Positions 6,212 to 14,259 of a DNA stretch of 18,488 bases are shown piece by piece; position 1 is the first letter of the stretch; each line of letters begins with the position of its first letter. Under the pieces are notes generated by a model. It was not told the DNA's origin and did not search any database. It worked only from the letters and a program-made list of their open reading frames with translations. The position numbers were made by a program, and so were the translations under genes. Origin of the DNA: Actinomycetes bacterium. Its GTDB lineage: Bacteria; Actinomycetota; CALGFH01. The stretch spans positions 1 through 18,488 of the forward strand of contig JASLIH010000186.1 in NCBI GenBank assembly GCA_030152105.1. Direction: 5' to 3'.

Positions 6212-7699
6212 ATGCCGCGCCTGGCCCTGTCCCCGGTCGCCCCCGAGCGGGCCGACGCCGACCTGCTGGTGCTGCCGGTGGCGGCCGGGCCCGACGGGCC
6301 GGTGGCCCCGCCGGTGACCGCCGCCGTGCTGGAGCGGCTCGGGGCCGACCTGCCCGCGGTCGCCGGGGGGGCTGGGCGGTTCACCGGGAAGCTGGACGAC
6401 GTGGTGCTGCTGGCGAGCTATGGCGCCCTGGCTGCCCCGGCCGTGCTGCTGGTCGGGGTCGGCCCCGACGACGGGCGCAGCCCCGAGACCCTGCGGCGGG
6501 CCGCCGCCGTGGCCGTGGCCGCCGCCGGCAAGGCGGCCACCCTGGCCGTCGCCCTGCACCTCGCCGGCGGGGGCCCCCCCGATCCAGCGCTGGCCGCGGT
6601 GGCCGAGGGGACAATGCTGGCCGCCTACCGGTTCCAGCGGCACAAGTCGGCCCCCGACCCGGGCCTGGCCGCCGTCACCCTGCTGGTCGACGGGGAGGCG
6701 TCGCTGGCCGCGGCCGGGCCGGTGCTGCGCCGGGCCGAGGTCGCCACCCGGGCCACCCTGGCCGCCCGCGACCTGGTCAACGAGCCGGCCAGCCAGATCA
6801 ACCCGGCCACCCTGGCCGCCGAGGCGGTCCGGCTGGCCAGGGCGGCCGGCCTCGAGCACCAGGTGCTGGCCGGCCCGGCCCTGCGGCGGGGCCGGTTCGG
6901 GGCCGTGCTGGCCGTCGGCGGCGGGTCGGCCACCGGCCCCCGGCTGGTCGAGCTGCGCTACCGGCCGCCGGGCGCGCAGCGGCACGTCGCCCTGGTCGGC
7001 AAGGGGGTCACCTTCGACACCGGCGGGATCGACCTCAAGCGCGGCGCCGGCATGGACGGCATGAAGGACGACATGGCCGGGGCGGCCGCCATCCTGGCCG
7101 CCGTCACGGCCGCGGCCGAGCTGGAGCTGCCGACGGCCGTGACGGCCATCCTGCCCCTGGTCGAGAACATGCCCGGGGCCTCGGCGATGCGGCCCGGCGA
7201 CGTCCTCACCGCCCGCAACGGCATCACCGTCGAGGTGACCAACACCGACGCCGAGGGCCGCCTGATCCTGGCCGACGGGCTCGCCCTGGCCGCCGAGGCC
7301 AAGCCGGACGCCATCCTGGACCTGGCCACCCTGACCGGGTCGGTGGTGTACGGGCTCGGTCTCGGCTGCACGGGCGTGTTCGGCAACACCTCGGCCCTCA
7401 CCGCCGAGGTCCTGGCCGCCGCCGACCGGGCCGGGGAGCTGGCCTGCGAGCTGCCGCTGATCGAGGACTACCGCCGCTTCCTCGACTCGGAGGTCGCCGA
7501 TCTGCTGAACGCGAGCAACGAGCCCGGCGACAGCGTCCAGGCGGCCCTGTTCCTGCGCGAGTTCGTCGCCGGCATCCCCTGGGCCCACCTCGACATCGCC
7601 GGGCCGGCCACGGCCAAGGAGGCCCGCTACTACCAGCCCAAGGGGGCCAGCGGCTGGGGGGTGCGGACCCTGCTGGCGTTCCTGGAAGGGCCCCGGTGA
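6212..7699 (+). CDS. pepA: Leucyl aminopeptidase (M17 family)
   Basis: 495-residue cytosolic metallopeptidase of the M17 family, which removes N-terminal residues from peptides and normally forms hexamers. The N-terminal macro-like domain (about 1-165) is more variable; the catalytic domain is fully conserved. The two-metal site and catalytic residues are visible as Lys264, Asp269 and Lys276 in VGKGVTFDTGG and DLKRG, Asp287 in KDDMAG, and Asp346/Glu348 in the signature NTDAEGRL (344-351). Spacing between these residues is the same as in E. coli PepA. ATG 6212 was chosen because GGAG lies 6 bases upstream; an in-frame ATG at 6167 exists but lacks a good ribosome site. It is likely monocistronic, converging on the cyclase gene with only 16 bases between stops. 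TAGGAT at 6163-6168 could be a -10, but no -35 is evident. Confidence 0.95.
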   Translation: MPRLALSPVAPERADADLLVLPVAAGPDGPVAPPVTAAVLERLGADLPAVAGGAGRFTGKLDDVVLLASYGALAAPAVLLVGVGPDDGRSPETLRRAAAVAVAAAGKAATLAVALHLAGGGPPDPALAAVAEGTMLAAYRFQRHKSAPDPGLAAVTLLVDGEASLAAAGPVLRRAEVATRATLAARDLVNEPASQINPATLAAEAVRLARAAGLEHQVLAGPALRRGRFGAVLAVGGGSATGPRLVELRYRPPGAQRHVALVGKGVTFDTGGIDLKRGAGMDGMKDDMAGAAAILAAVTAAAELELPTAVTAILPLVENMPGASAMRPGDVLTARNGITVEVTNTDAEGRLILADGLALAAEAKPDAILDLATLTGSVVYGLGLGCTGVFGNTSALTAEVLAAADRAGELACELPLIEDYRRFLDSEVADLLNASNEPGDSVQAALFLREFVAGIPWAHLDIAGPATAKEARYYQPKGASGWGVRTLLAFLEGPR

Positions 7700-7715
7700 C
7701 CGAGGTCGGCGCCGG

Positions 7716-10700
7716 CTAGAGGGCGGCCTCGGCCTGGGCGGCGCCGGGGCGGTTGCCCTTGGCCTGGTAGAGGGCGAGGGCGGCCCGGGCCGCGCGGTGG
7801 GCGTCGCCGGGGCGGCCGGCGGCGGCGGCCACGGCCGCCTGGTCGAGCAGGGCGTCGGCCCGCATGCTGAGGACGTCGGTCGGCTCGGCGATCTCGACCG
7901 CCTCGGCGGCCAGCCGCTCGGCCTCGGCCACCTGGCCCTGGCCGGCCAGGGAGCGGGCGGCGGCGCCGCGCCAGCGGACCTGGGCGAACAGGTCGTCGTG
8001 GGCGGCGATGGCCCGGCTGGCCATGGCGACCTGGAGGGCCTCGGCGGGCCGGCCGAGCTGGTGGAGGACGTGGGCCAGGTCGGCGATGAGGTTGGAGCGC
8101 ATGCCCGACTCGCCCTGGCGCTCCAGCACCCGGATGCCGTGGCGGAGCTGCTGCTCGGCCCCGGCCGGGTCGCCGGACAGGGCCAGGGCGATGGCGGCGA
8201 ACTCCCGGGCCAGGGCGGCCACCCGGTTCTCGCCCATGTCGCCGGCCAGGGCCAGGGCCCGCCCGATGCTGGCCGTGGCCGCCTCGGGCTGGGCGTCCAT
8301 GGCCTGGAGCCCGGCCAGCGACTGGAGGGCGATCAGCTCCGAGCGGCGGTTGCCGTTGGCCTGGGCCAGCAGCTCCTGGCAGCGGCGGATCCCCTCGGGG
8401 GCCGGGGTCGGGCCCCAGAAGGCACCCTGGGCGAGCAGCCCCCAGGCCCAGGACTCGGACGGGTCGTCGCGGGCCAGGCGGGCGTGGGTCACGGCCTGGC
8501 CGGCGGCCGCCTCGGCCTCGGCGACGCGGCAGCGCAGGAACCCGAGCGCGGCCAGCAGCCCCCACGCCTTGGCCAGGCCCCGCTGGTCCTCGAACTCGGC
8601 GAAGGTGGCGATGGCCCGCCGGGTCTGGGCCTGGACGGCGTCGGCGTCCAGGTCGCTGGCCACCCCGACCTCCATCCGCAGCCGGGCGACGCCGGCGTGG
8701 GCGGCCAGGCGCTCGTCGCCGCGGTCGGCGGCGGCCGCCGCGACCTGGCCGAGGACCGCCTCGGCGCGGGCGAACTCGCCGGTGGAGACGAGCACGTCGG
8801 CCAGCTCGACGAGCAGCTCCAGGCCGCCCGGGTCGCCGGCCGGGAGCAGGCTCACGGCCCGCTCGAGCAGGTTGGCGGCGGCCGGCAGGTCGCCCCGGCC
8901 CAGCGCCCGCCGGCCGGCCGAGCCCAGGCGCCGGGCCGCCGCCCCGGCCAGGCGCTGGTTGCGCTCGTCGACGATGCCCAGCTCGACCCGGTAGCGCCAG
9001 GCCTGCTCGAGGTGGTAGCCGACGATCTCCTCGATCTCGCGCAGCCGGGCCCCGGCGGTCCGCTCGCCCCAGACGGCGAACAGCTCGTGCAGCTCGGCCC
9101 GGGCCTGCTTGGGGATCGAGTCGTAGGTGGCGTCGCGCAGCAGCAGGTGGCGGAACTGGAACCCCTGGTCGCCGGCCAGCCGCGCCGGGACCGGGCGGAG
9201 CAGCTCGCGGCGGACCAGCGCCTGAAGCCGGGCCGGGACCTGGGCCCGGACCGACGGCGGGCTCAGCGCGACCACGGCGCTCCGGTCGAACACCTGGCCG
9301 GCCACGGCGGCCCGTTCCAGCACCGCCCGCTCGGCCTCGTCCAGCCGGTCAAGGCGGGCCGTCAGCAGCGCCTGGATACTGGGCGGGATCCCCAGGTCGG
9401 CCAGGTCGGCGGCGACCCACTCGCCGTCGCGGCGGCGCAGCCGGCCCTCCTCGACCAGGGCGGCCAGCAGCTCCTCCAGGAACAGCGGGTTGCCGCCGGC
9501 GGCCTTGGTGATCGGGCCGGTGGCCGCCTCGGGCAGGGTCACCGGGCCGGCCAGGGCGGCCAGCAGCTGGGCCGCCTCGGCGTCGCCGAGCGGCTCCAGC
9601 AGCAGGGTGGTGGCGTTCAGCTTGCCCCCGGCCCAGCCGGGCCGGTCCTCCAGGAACTCGGGCCGGGCCATGGCCACCAGCAGGATGGGGGCGCCGCGGC
9701 CGTAGTCGGCCACGTGCTCGACCAGGTCGAGCAGGCCCGGCTCGGCCCAGTGGAGGTCGTCGAGCACCACCACCAGCGGCCCCCGGCCGGCCAGCAGCTC
9801 CAGCAGCCGCCGGAACGCCCAGGCGGCCTCCTCGGCCGGGGCCGGGGCGGCGTCGAGCCCGATCAGCTGGGCGACCCGGGCGGCGACGCGGTCGCTGTCC
9901 TCGCCGGTGGGCAGCAGCCGGCGCAGCCGGGCCCTGGCCTCGGCCGCCGTGTCGGTGTCGGTGATGCCGGCGGCCTGGCGGACGATCTCGGCCACCGGCC
10001 AGTAGGTGATGCCCTCGCCGTAGGACAGGCAGCGGCCGCGCAGCACGGTCGCCCCCGCCAGGCCGGCCACGGCCTCGGTGACCAGCCGGGTCTTGCCCAC
10101 CCCGGCCGGTCCGAGCACGGTCAGCAGGTGGCTGCTGGCCGTGGCCACGACCCGCTCGTACACCCAGGCGAACAGGCGCAGCTCGGGCTCGCGGCCGACG
10201 ATGGGGGCGTCCTGGCGGCGGGCGTGCCCGGGGGCGCCCGGGTCGACCTGGCCGAGCCGGTAGGCGACCACCGGGGCGCCCTTGCCCTTGAGGTGCAGCG
10301 GTGTGACCCGCTCGGCGGAGACGGCGTCCCTGACCAGCCGGTAGGTCGACTGGCCGAGCAGGACCTCGCCGGGGGCGGCGACCTGCTCAAGGCGGGCGGC
10401 CACGTTGACGGCGTCGCCAAGGACCAGGGCGTCGCCGATGGCCGGGTCGCCGGTGACGACCTCGCCGGTGTTGACCCCGGTGCAGGCTGCGTCGACCGTC
10501 ACGCCCCAGTCGCGTTCCAGCTCGGCGTTGAGCTGGCCGAGGCTCGCCGCGATCCCGGCCGCCGCCCGGACCGCCCGCAGGGCGTCGTCCTCGTTGACCA
10601 CCGGGATGCCGAACACGGCCACCACGGCGTCGCCGACGAACTTCTGCACCCGGCCGCCGTGTCGCTCGAACAGGCTCCGCATGTGGTCGAACCAGCGGGC

Positions 10701-10895
10701 CATGACCACGGCCAGCGACTCGGGGTCGAGCCGCTGGCCGAGCCCTCCCGACCCGGCCAGGTCGCTGAACACCACCGTGACCGTCTTGCGGGCCGGGCGG
10801 CTGGCCGCCGCGGCCGTCGGCAGCTGCGACCCGCAGTTCAGGCAGAAGCTGGCCCTGGCCGGGTTCGGCTCCCCGCAGACCGGGCAGACGGTCAC
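7716..10895 (-). CDS. Zinc ribbon, class III adenylate/guanylate cyclase, ATPase and TPR protein
   Basis: 1059-residue multidomain signalling protein. A zinc ribbon comes first (Cys4, Cys7, Cys18, Cys21). A class III cyclase catalytic domain follows (about 36-215): metal Asp45 in VVFSDLAGS, substrate-side Lys85 and metal Asp89 in VQKFVGDAVVAVFG, and Asn164/Arg168 in GDAVNVAARLE. Every key residue is present, so cyclase activity is expected; cAMP is more likely than cGMP but this is not proven. Next is an AAA/STAND-like ATPase with Walker A GPAGVGKT (262-269) and Walker B LVVVLDD (374-380). The C-terminal half is Ala/Leu-rich TPR-like helical repeats. Similar cyclase-ATPase proteins are common in mycobacteria and other actinobacteria. 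The GTG at 10895 overlaps the stop of the upstream gene (GTGA). No transmembrane segment is visible. The input signal is unknown. Confidence 0.9.
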   Translation of the reverse strand: MTVCPVCGEPNPARASFCLNCGSQLPTAAAASRPARKTVTVVFSDLAGSGGLGQRLDPESLAVVMARWFDHMRSLFERHGGRVQKFVGDAVVAVFGIPVVNEDDALRAVRAAAGIAASLGQLNAELERDWGVTVDAACTGVNTGEVVTGDPAIGDALVLGDAVNVAARLEQVAAPGEVLLGQSTYRLVRDAVSAERVTPLHLKGKGAPVVAYRLGQVDPGAPGHARRQDAPIVGREPELRLFAWVYERVVATASSHLLTVLGPAGVGKTRLVTEAVAGLAGATVLRGRCLSYGEGITYWPVAEIVRQAAGITDTDTAAEARARLRRLLPTGEDSDRVAARVAQLIGLDAAPAPAEEAAWAFRRLLELLAGRGPLVVVLDDLHWAEPGLLDLVEHVADYGRGAPILLVAMARPEFLEDRPGWAGGKLNATTLLLEPLGDAEAAQLLAALAGPVTLPEAATGPITKAAGGNPLFLEELLAALVEEGRLRRRDGEWVAADLADLGIPPSIQALLTARLDRLDEAERAVLERAAVAGQVFDRSAVVALSPPSVRAQVPARLQALVRRELLRPVPARLAGDQGFQFRHLLLRDATYDSIPKQARAELHELFAVWGERTAGARLREIEEIVGYHLEQAWRYRVELGIVDERNQRLAGAAARRLGSAGRRALGRGDLPAAANLLERAVSLLPAGDPGGLELLVELADVLVSTGEFARAEAVLGQVAAAAADRGDERLAAHAGVARLRMEVGVASDLDADAVQAQTRRAIATFAEFEDQRGLAKAWGLLAALGFLRCRVAEAEAAAGQAVTHARLARDDPSESWAWGLLAQGAFWGPTPAPEGIRRCQELLAQANGNRRSELIALQSLAGLQAMDAQPEAATASIGRALALAGDMGENRVAALAREFAAIALALSGDPAGAEQQLRHGIRVLERQGESGMRSNLIADLAHVLHQLGRPAEALQVAMASRAIAAHDDLFAQVRWRGAAARSLAGQGQVAEAERLAAEAVEIAEPTDVLSMRADALLDQAAVAAAAGRPGDAHRAARAALALYQAKGNRPGAAQAEAAL

Positions 10896-11899
10896 GCCCC
10901 GGCCCCGCCGGCGCCTGGCCCCGGCCAGCCGCGGGTCCGGGCCAGCTCGGCCAGGGCGTCGCGGTCGATCCGGTGGCCGGGCACGGCCGCGACCCGGCAG
11001 GAGGTGACGGCCCGCAGGGTGGCGGTGCGGCGCCCCCCGTCGAGCAGGGCGACCTCGCCCACCACCGCCCCGGGGCCGAGCTCGGCCACGGTGACGCCGT
11101 CGATCTCGACCGCCAGCAGCCCGTCGAACAGCAGATACAGCTCGTCCCCGGGGTCGCCCTGGGCGACCAGGGTGGCGCCCTTGCGCAGGCGGGTCCAGTG
11201 GGGCGCCGAGTCGAGCACGACCCGGGACAGCTCCCGCTCCAGCGCCGTCTCCACGGCGCTGACCCGGACGGGGGCGTCGCGGCCGCCCCAGGGGGTGAAC
11301 GGGTCCCAGGCGTCGGCCTGCCAGCTGGTGAAGTCGACCACCCCGGAGGTGGCGACCAGGCGCCCGTCGTGGTCGTAGACCCAGTGCCGGGGGAACGGGC
11401 TGGCCCCGGCCAGGGCTTGGCTGCTGGTCCCGTCGGCGTGGATGGTGAGGGCCAGGGTGGTCCAGGCGGCCGGGGCGGCCAGCCGCGGCGAGCCGGCCGG
11501 CCCCGTCCGGTAGGGCATGCCCACCGACAGCAGCCCACCCGCGGTCTGGCCGAACCGCACCCAGCCGTCCCCGGCCTCTGGGTCGGGTCGCAGGTCGGGC
11601 AGGGGAATGGCCGCGAACCCGACCTGGGCGGCGTCGGCGGCCTCCCGGGCCGACCCGACGTGGCCCTGGCCGGACTGGCCCGAGGCGACGATGCGGCCGT
11701 CGCTGACCTCGACGAACCCCCGCAGCTGGTTGGCCAGCCGGACCCGCCCGCCGTCCAGCAGGGACGCGAGGTCGTCGAGGTGGTCGGGCGGCGGGTCGTC
11801 GTACTGGGCCGCGCCCACATGGAACGCGAGCCGCTGGCCCCCCTCGACGCTGCCCGCGGGGACCCAGGAGACGGCGGTGACGGAGGACTCGATGCGCAC
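10892..11899 (-). CDS. Cyclic-nucleotide-binding domain protein with uncharacterised N-terminal region
   Basis: 335 residues in two parts. Residues 1-230 are a soluble region I cannot assign to a named domain; it has conserved-looking segments such as QYDDPPPDHLDDL (32-44), FANQLR-like RLANQLRGFVEV (54-65) and SPFPRHWVYDHDGR (167-180). I recall similar architectures in other actinobacteria. Residues 235-315 form a CRP-type cyclic-nucleotide-binding domain: RKGATLVAQGDPGDELYLL, then the phosphate-binding cassette GEVALLDGGRRTATLRA (281-297) with Glu282 and Arg291 in the ligand-contact positions. There is no C-terminal DNA-binding helix-turn-helix, so it is not a CRP-like transcription factor. 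Its stop overlaps the cyclase start, so it probably reads the cyclase product. The GTG at 11899 has no visible Shine-Dalgarno; a TAGCAT 12 bases upstream suggests a leaderless or nearly leaderless transcript. Confidence 0.85.
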   Translation of the reverse strand: MRIESSVTAVSWVPAGSVEGGQRLAFHVGAAQYDDPPPDHLDDLASLLDGGRVRLANQLRGFVEVSDGRIVASGQSGQGHVGSAREAADAAQVGFAAIPLPDLRPDPEAGDGWVRFGQTAGGLLSVGMPYRTGPAGSPRLAAPAAWTTLALTIHADGTSSQALAGASPFPRHWVYDHDGRLVATSGVVDFTSWQADAWDPFTPWGGRDAPVRVSAVETALERELSRVVLDSAPHWTRLRKGATLVAQGDPGDELYLLFDGLLAVEIDGVTVAELGPGAVVGEVALLDGGRRTATLRAVTSCRVAAVPGHRIDRDALAELARTRGWPGPGAGGAGA

Positions 11900-11910
11900 G
11901 GCAGCGACCG

Positions 11911-11916
11911 ATGCTA
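11911..11916 (-). promoter_or_regulatory. Candidate -10 for the cyclic-nucleotide operon
   Basis: On the minus strand the bases read TAGCAT, a TANNNT-type -10. It lies 11 bases before the GTG at 11899, so transcription would start within a few bases of the start codon. This agrees with the absence of a ribosome-binding site. No recognisable -35 is found, so confidence is low. Confidence 0.25.
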
Positions 11917-11957
11917 CCGGCTGGCGCGCCTGGTGCCCAGCATCCCACCCTCGGCGG

Positions 11958-12743
11958 TCAGCTGAGCAGGTGTTCGAGGAGGTCGCGGACCCCTTCGGGC
12001 CCGTCGACGACCAGGTCGGCGGCGTCCAGCAGCTCGGCCGGGGCCTCGTCGGAGCGGACCGCGACCCGCAGGCCGCCGCCCAGCTCCTCGGCGACGGCGA
12101 AGGCGGGCAGGTCGCCGAGGTCGTCGCCGGCCATCACCAGGTGGCGGGCCCCGGATTCCCCGGCGACCCGGCGGACGGCGTCGCCCTTGTCGCTGCGGAC
12201 CTGGGGGCGCAGCTCCCACACCATCCGCCCGGGCACGACCTCCAGGCCGTGGGTGGCCGCGACCCGGGTGGCGGCCTGGCCGACCGGGCCGGCCCAGCGG
12301 CCGGGGTCGGCGACCCGGCGGAGGTGGACGGCGACCGCGTAGCGCTTGTCCTCCAGGTGGGCGCCGCTGGAGGCCACCGCCGGGTCGGCGGCCAGGTCGC
12401 GGCGGGCCGCCTTGACCGCCGGCCGGGCCGCCTCCAGGCGCGGGTCGACCAGGACCCGCCCGTTGACGATCTCCTCCAGCCCGTACATGCCCAGGTAGCG
12501 GACCCCGGGGGCGGCGGCGTGGCTGGCCAGGTAGGTCGCCGGCCGGCCGGAGACGATGGCCACGGCGGCGTAGCGGTCGGCCAGCGTCCCGAGCAGCTCG
12601 ACGATCCCGGGCAGGGGCCGGGCCGCCGCCGGGTCCTCGACGATCGGGGCGATGGTGCCGTCGAAGTCGAGGCAGATGGCCCCCTGGGCGGCCTGCCGGG
12701 CCAGCCGGGCGGCCTCCGCCGCCATGTCCCCGGGGGCGGTCAC
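11958..12743 (-). CDS. otsB: Trehalose-6-phosphate phosphatase
   Basis: 261-residue HAD-superfamily phosphatase that converts trehalose 6-phosphate to trehalose in the OtsA/OtsB pathway. Motif I is LDFDGTIAPI with nucleophile Asp26 and Asp28; motif II is IVSGRP (Ser65); Lys186 lies in SDKGDAV; motif IV is GDDLGD (206-211). The SDKG and late GDD motifs and the length are typical of OtsB as opposed to sugar phosphatases in general. The GTG at 12743 overlaps the stop of the AlkD-like gene (GTGA) and has GGAGG 6 bases upstream; ATG 12725 is an alternative. It is the last gene of the lnt operon. OtsA, the trehalose-6-phosphate synthase, is not in this window, which is unusual since the two are often neighbours. 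Confidence 0.92.
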   Translation of the reverse strand: MTAPGDMAAEAARLARQAAQGAICLDFDGTIAPIVEDPAAARPLPGIVELLGTLADRYAAVAIVSGRPATYLASHAAAPGVRYLGMYGLEEIVNGRVLVDPRLEAARPAVKAARRDLAADPAVASSGAHLEDKRYAVAVHLRRVADPGRWAGPVGQAATRVAATHGLEVVPGRMVWELRPQVRSDKGDAVRRVAGESGARHLVMAGDDLGDLPAFAVAEELGGGLRVAVRSDEAPAELLDAADLVVDGPEGVRDLLEHLLS

Positions 12744-13495
12744 GGCCGCCCTCCGGCCGTCGCCGCCCGGCGGCCGCCGGCCGGGCGTGGGGGCCGTTTG
12801 GTGCCGGTGGCCAGCTTGGCCCTGGTCTCTCTGACGGCCACGGCGGGCAGCCGCCCGGCGTTGGCGTCGACGAACGCCGCCACCTCCTCCGGGCAGGGCT
12901 CGAGCCAGCTGCGCAGCACCCACGAGCTGGCCTTGGGCAGGGCCGCCTGGCGGTCGCCGGCCAGGGCGAGCAGCAGCTCGGCCACCGCCGGCCACCACCG
13001 GGCGGGGTCGTCGGCCCTGGCCAGCCGGGTGGCCGCGACCAGGGCGAGCCGCCGGGTGAAGGGGTGCGGGTCGCCGGCCAGCTCCTCCAGCAGCCCCAGG
13101 CGGCCGCCCGGGTCGAGGGCGACCAGCGGGCCGAGCACGTTCATGCCCAGCTGGTCGGTCGTCTCCCAGTTGTCGAGCAGGGCCGTCCAGGCCCGCACCC
13201 GCTCCAGGCCGGTGGCGGCCAGGGCGGCCCGGTCGCGGGCGAGCAGGAAGCAGGCGACCAGCTGCTCCTCCCGGATGCCGGTGTTCCAGAGCCGGTCGGC
13301 CAGCTCGGCGACCTCGACCGGGGTGGCGTCGCGGTGGGCCCGCCGCCAGCCGGCGGCGGTGGCGCGCAGGTCGCCGACCCGGGCGCCGTAGAACGGCCGG
13401 CTGGTCTTGATCATCGGGACCGCGGTGAGCTCGGGGGCCAGCGCCCGCAGGGCGGCGGTGATGGCGGCCGCCTCGGCGTCGGGGTCCAGTCCCAC
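12740..13495 (-). CDS. AlkD-like DNA alkylation repair glycosylase (HEAT-repeat type)
   Basis: 251-residue all-helical protein of the AlkC/AlkD DNA alkylation repair family, which excises N3- and N7-alkylated purines using a HEAT-like repeat scaffold. Family landmarks: FYGARVGDLRATAAGW (35-50), LDNWETTD (107-114), HPFTRRLALVAATR (144-157) and KASSWVLRSW (188-197). The residues corresponding to the AlkD catalytic set, Trp109/Asp113/Trp187 in the Bacillus cereus enzyme as I recall it, would be Trp110, Asp114 and Trp192, all present; Arg148 or Arg149 would contact DNA. The C terminus is a basic Arg/Ala/Gly tail. The start is GTG 13495, 11 bases after the mannosyltransferase stop, with a poor ribosome site; starting at Met28 would lose the first helix. 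The stop overlaps the otsB start. Confidence 0.85.
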   Translation of the reverse strand: MGLDPDAEAAAITAALRALAPELTAVPMIKTSRPFYGARVGDLRATAAGWRRAHRDATPVEVAELADRLWNTGIREEQLVACFLLARDRAALAATGLERVRAWTALLDNWETTDQLGMNVLGPLVALDPGGRLGLLEELAGDPHPFTRRLALVAATRLARADDPARWWPAVAELLLALAGDRQAALPKASSWVLRSWLEPCPEEVAAFVDANAGRLPAVAVRETRAKLATGTKRPPRPAGGRRAATAGGRP

Positions 13496-13506
13496 CGGCC
13501 CGCCCG

Positions 13507-14259
13507 TCAGCCGCCCGCCCGGGCGATGCTGCGCGGATGGTGGTCCCGGGCCCGGCGCCGCCCCCCGGTCACGGCCCACTGGGCGACCCGCAGCAGCGCC
13601 TCGGCCACGATCTGCTTGCTCATCTTGGACACCCCGGAGACCCGTTCGGTGAAGGTGATCGGCACCTCCACCACCTTGAACCCCTCCTGCCAGGTCCGGT
13701 GGGCCATCTCGACCTGGAAGCAGTAGCCGTTGGACCGGACCGCCTCCACCGGCAGGGCCTCCAGCACCTCCCGCCGGTAGGCCCGGTACCCGGCGGTGCA
13801 GTCGTGCACCGGGATCCCAAGGGCGAGGCGCACATAGGCGTTGCCCCCCCGCGAGATCGCCTCCCGCAGCCGGCTCCAGTTGACCGTCCGCCCTCCGGGC
13901 ACGTACCGCGACCCGATCACCAGGTCGGCGGCGGCCAGGCCGTCCAGCAGCGCCGGCAGCCGGTCCGGGGGGTGGGACAGGTCGGCGTCCATCTCGACCA
14001 GGGCGTCGTAGCCCCGCTCCAGCCCCCAGGCGAACCCGGCCCGGTAGGCGGCCCCCAGCCCCTGCTTGCCCGCCCGCTCCATCAGCTGGACCCGGGGCTC
14101 GCCCTCGCCCCGGCCCAGGACGAGCTTGGCCGTCCCGTCGGGGCTGCCGTCGTCCACCACCAGCACGTCGGCCCGCGGGTCGGCCAGGAGCACCCGGTCC
14201 AGCACCTCCACGACCGACTCGGCCTCGTTGTAGGTCGGGATCACCACCAGCACCCTCAC
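13507..14259 (-). CDS. ppm1: Polyprenol-phosphate mannosyltransferase (GT2 family)
   Basis: 250-residue family 2 glycosyltransferase of the dolichol/polyprenol-phosphate mannose synthase type, predicted to move mannose from GDP-mannose to polyprenyl phosphate for membrane-side mannosylation (lipoglycans, glycoproteins). Motifs: VVIPTYNEAESV (5-16), VVDDGSPDGT (34-43) for nucleotide binding, the metal site EMDADLSHPP (89-98) with DAD 91-93, and IGSRYVPGG (115-123). The C-terminal half has ITFTERVSGVSKMS, typical of the Ppm1/DPM1 group. There is no C-terminal membrane domain. The GTG at 14259 has GGAGG 6 bases upstream and overlaps the lnt stop (GTGA). In Mycobacterium tuberculosis the equivalents of Lnt and this enzyme are one fused protein; here they are separate, coupled genes. 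Confidence 0.9.
   Translation of the reverse strand: MRVLVVIPTYNEAESVVEVLDRVLLADPRADVLVVDDGSPDGTAKLVLGRGEGEPRVQLMERAGKQGLGAAYRAGFAWGLERGYDALVEMDADLSHPPDRLPALLDGLAAADLVIGSRYVPGGRTVNWSRLREAISRGGNAYVRLALGIPVHDCTAGYRAYRREVLEALPVEAVRSNGYCFQVEMAHRTWQEGFKVVEVPITFTERVSGVSKMSKQIVAEALLRVAQWAVTGGRRRARDHHPRSIARAGG

Noticed and set aside
7700..7715. Terminator between the converging pepA and cyclase genes
   Set aside because: Only 16 bases separate the stops and no stem-loop with a T-tract is present.
7797..11378. A very long open frame of 1193 codons on the plus strand opposite the cyclase and its partner
   Set aside because: Its product is low-complexity Gly/Gln/Ala/Pro sequence with no motif, while the minus strand encodes intact cyclase, ATPase and cyclic-nucleotide-binding motifs. 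Long antisense frames are expected in GC-rich DNA because stop codons are rare.
12744..12998. N-terminal extension of OtsB
   Set aside because: The extension is Arg/Gly/Pro-rich, overlaps the AlkD-like gene in another frame, and the GTG at 12743 has its own GGAGG and GTGA overlap.
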